Assembly (NCBI GenBank): GCA_039028155.1
Contig: JBCCIS010000023.1
Coordinates: forward strand, 1 to 64,000
DNA length: 64,000 nucleotides
From: Pseudomonadota bacterium
GTDB taxonomy: Bacteria > Pseudomonadota > Alphaproteobacteria > SP197
Direction of reading: 5' to 3'
A program made the translations under genes and the position numbers. Shown here in pieces: positions 62,906 through 64,000 of the stretch. Positions within the stretch are counted from its first letter, which is position 1, and each line of letters opens with the position of its first letter. A model generated the notes under the pieces. That model was not told where the DNA came from, did not search any database, and saw only the letters and a list, made by a program, of their open reading frames with translations.

Positions 62906-63812
62906 GACCTTTGTGGCGCTGGCGCCCATCTTCCTGGTCATTGCCGCCGGCGTTCTGATCAAGCGGTGGCTAGCCGCCGGTGACAACTTCTGGTCCGCGG
63001 CCGAACGCCTGACTTACTTCGTCCTGTTCCCCGCGCTTCTGATCGCCCGGTTGGCTACCAACGAGATCAGCGGAGACGGCATCGTGCCGACCATGGTGGC
63101 ACTCGTCGCCCCCGCTCTCGTGCTCTCGGCCGCCCTGCCCCTCCTCAAATCCTATCTCAGGATGAACAACACGGACTTCGCGACCTTCCTGATGGCGTCG
63201 ATCCGTTTCAACACCTACACGGGCCTTGCCGCCAGCGTCGCGCTCTATGGCCAAGCCGGCCTCGCCGTCTTCGGTATCCTGCTTGCCGTCTACATCCCGA
63301 CCGTCAACGTCATCAGTTGCCTGGCGCTTGGCCGCTGGGCCTCGCCAGCCGCGACCACGTGGCGCTTCATGGCCCGCGCGATCGCTACCAACCCGCTGGT
63401 GCTGGCGTGTGTCATCGGCATCTTGCTGAACGTCAGCGGGCTCGGCCTGCCGCACTTCGTCGATGCGACCTTCGACATCATGGGCGAAGCTGCGCTAGGT
63501 CTGGGCCTGCTCTGCATCGGCGCATCGCTACGCTGGCAGTCGCTTGTCGAGTCGCGCTGGCCGATCGCGGCTGCCGCGTCGGCCAAACTGATCGTTCTGC
63601 CTCTGCTCGCCGGCCTGGCGACCTGGATTCTGGGCGTCGAGGGCCTGGAACGCCAGGTCGTCATCCTGTTCGCCGCCCTGCCTGCCTCGCCGTCCGCGTA
63701 CGTCCTGGCCCGCCAGATGAGCGGCAATGCGGGTATGATGGCCGGTGTGATCACCGGCACAACCGTGCTCGCCATGGTGACCATTCCACTGGCGCTGGCT
63801 GTTTTGGCGTGA
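62898..63812 (+). CDS. AEC-family transporter (auxin efflux carrier-type)
   Basis: About 304 residues with roughly ten membrane helices. FLVIAAGVLIKRW, LTYFVLFPALLI, FNTYTGLAASVALYGQ and QVVILFAALPASPSAYVLARQM match bacterial AEC carriers, some of which export amino acids or malonate. I place the start at GTG 62898, overlapping the ruvX stop by 8 bases; the open frame further upstream lacks homology. Substrate unknown. Confidence 0.85.
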   Translation: MVETFVALAPIFLVIAAGVLIKRWLAAGDNFWSAAERLTYFVLFPALLIARLATNEISGDGIVPTMVALVAPALVLSAALPLLKSYLRMNNTDFATFLMASIRFNTYTGLAASVALYGQAGLAVFGILLAVYIPTVNVISCLALGRWASPAATTWRFMARAIATNPLVLACVIGILLNVSGLGLPHFVDATFDIMGEAALGLGLLCIGASLRWQSLVESRWPIAAAASAKLIVLPLLAGLATWILGVEGLERQVVILFAALPASPSAYVLARQMSGNAGMMAGVITGTTVLAMVTIPLALAVLA

Positions 63813-63849
63813 CGGCGCGGCGCTGGTTCGTTAGAACCTTGCTCTCAGC

Positions 63850-64000
63850 ATGAGTGCTGCGCCCACATCTTCCTTCTACCCCCACCGCCATCTGCTCGGT
63901 ATCGAGGAGCTTTCCGCCGCTGAAATCGACGGTCTGCTGGACGTCGCCGACGGTTACGTCGCGCTTAACCGGCGCGCGGAAAAGGCGATGGATGCGCTAC
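63850..64000 (+). CDS. pyrB: Aspartate carbamoyltransferase catalytic subunit, 3' partial
   Basis: The window ends within this gene after 50 codons. The visible N-terminus [36 protein letters not shown], by position about 1-36, matches the PyrB family (HLLGIEELS). It carries out the second step of pyrimidine synthesis. The order ruvX-AEC-pyrB supports the call. The active site lies outside the window. Confidence 0.85.
   Translation, partial: MSAAPTSSFYPHRHLLGIEELSAAEIDGLLDVADGYVALNRRAEKAMDAL

Noticed and set aside
1-64000. CRISPR array, integrase, transposase or rRNA
   Set aside because: No spaced repeats, recombinase motifs or rRNA segments were seen by reading; a tool-based scan would be needed to exclude short remnants.

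Overview
The window looks like the chromosome of a GC-rich alphaproteobacterium, probably of Rhodospirillales-like affiliation. This rests on gene order (NYN protein, uracil-DNA glycosylase, smpB, dapA at the left; gatC-gatA-gatB and ruvX-pyrB at the right), protein families and codon bias; no taxonomic search was possible. I see about 60 protein genes and one tRNA (Ser, GCT). There is no rRNA, CRISPR array, complete insertion sequence or prophage.

Left part (1-8000): housekeeping and sugar-nucleotide genes. A partial NYN protein, a family-5-like uracil-DNA glycosylase, smpB, dapA, a threonine-dehydratase-like PLP enzyme, a TIM-barrel isomerase/epimerase, a UDP-sugar 4-epimerase, a YdcF/ElyC-like membrane protein and a bifunctional ManC (GMP/PMI).

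8000-20202: a divergent catabolic cluster. Seven genes run leftward: a fused LivM-LivG, a LivK-like binding protein, LivF, LivH, an FAD amine oxidoreductase, a class-III aminotransferase and an N-formylglutamate-amidohydrolase-like enzyme. Four run rightward: an RpiR regulator, a glutamine-synthetase-like ligase, an amidohydrolase and an isochorismatase-fold hydrolase. Together they suggest uptake of an amine or amino acid, gamma-glutamylation or oxidation, and release of glutamate. A TGTAA-N6-TTACA palindrome lies between the two arms.

20393-40762: an accessory surface region. It holds an orphan methyltransferase, a FixJ-like regulator, an IalB-like exported protein, a small cytochrome c and a TPR/SPINDLY O-GlcNAc-transferase-like protein with replaced active-site residues. 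Next come a Sel1-repeat protein, then three paralogous GNAT acetyltransferases with a carrier protein and an AMP-forming ligase. After these is a holdfast-anchor/curli-like operon (HfaB/CsgG-like lipoprotein, HfaD-like repeat adhesin, HfaA-like small exported protein) beside two LuxR-type regulators, one with a degenerate receiver as in CsgD. I read this as a candidate surface-adhesin system with its own glycosyl/acyl decoration enzymes; it is the most interesting part of the window. A 1.9-kb stretch without a convincing gene follows.

40915-50432: a coenzyme-B12 mutase unit. GlmE is fused to a GlmS-like B12 domain and followed by its reactivase GlmL. A divergent IclR regulator and a polyamine-type ABC transporter lie beside it. 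Near-identical palindromes TGTCAYATAGTGACA lie upstream of both the mutase operon and the transporter operon, which suggests one regulon. A choline-kinase-like protein and a methyltransferase follow.

51420-64000: a RelA/SpoT-domain protein, an MFS transporter, tRNA-Ser, and a long leftward operon: gatC-gatA-gatB, a tandem-fused pair of cystathionine-gamma-lyase-family enzymes in one 762-residue chain, a rhomboid protease, a VOC protein, a GST and an FMN-binding oxidase-like protein. Divergently come ruvX, an AEC transporter and the start of pyrB.
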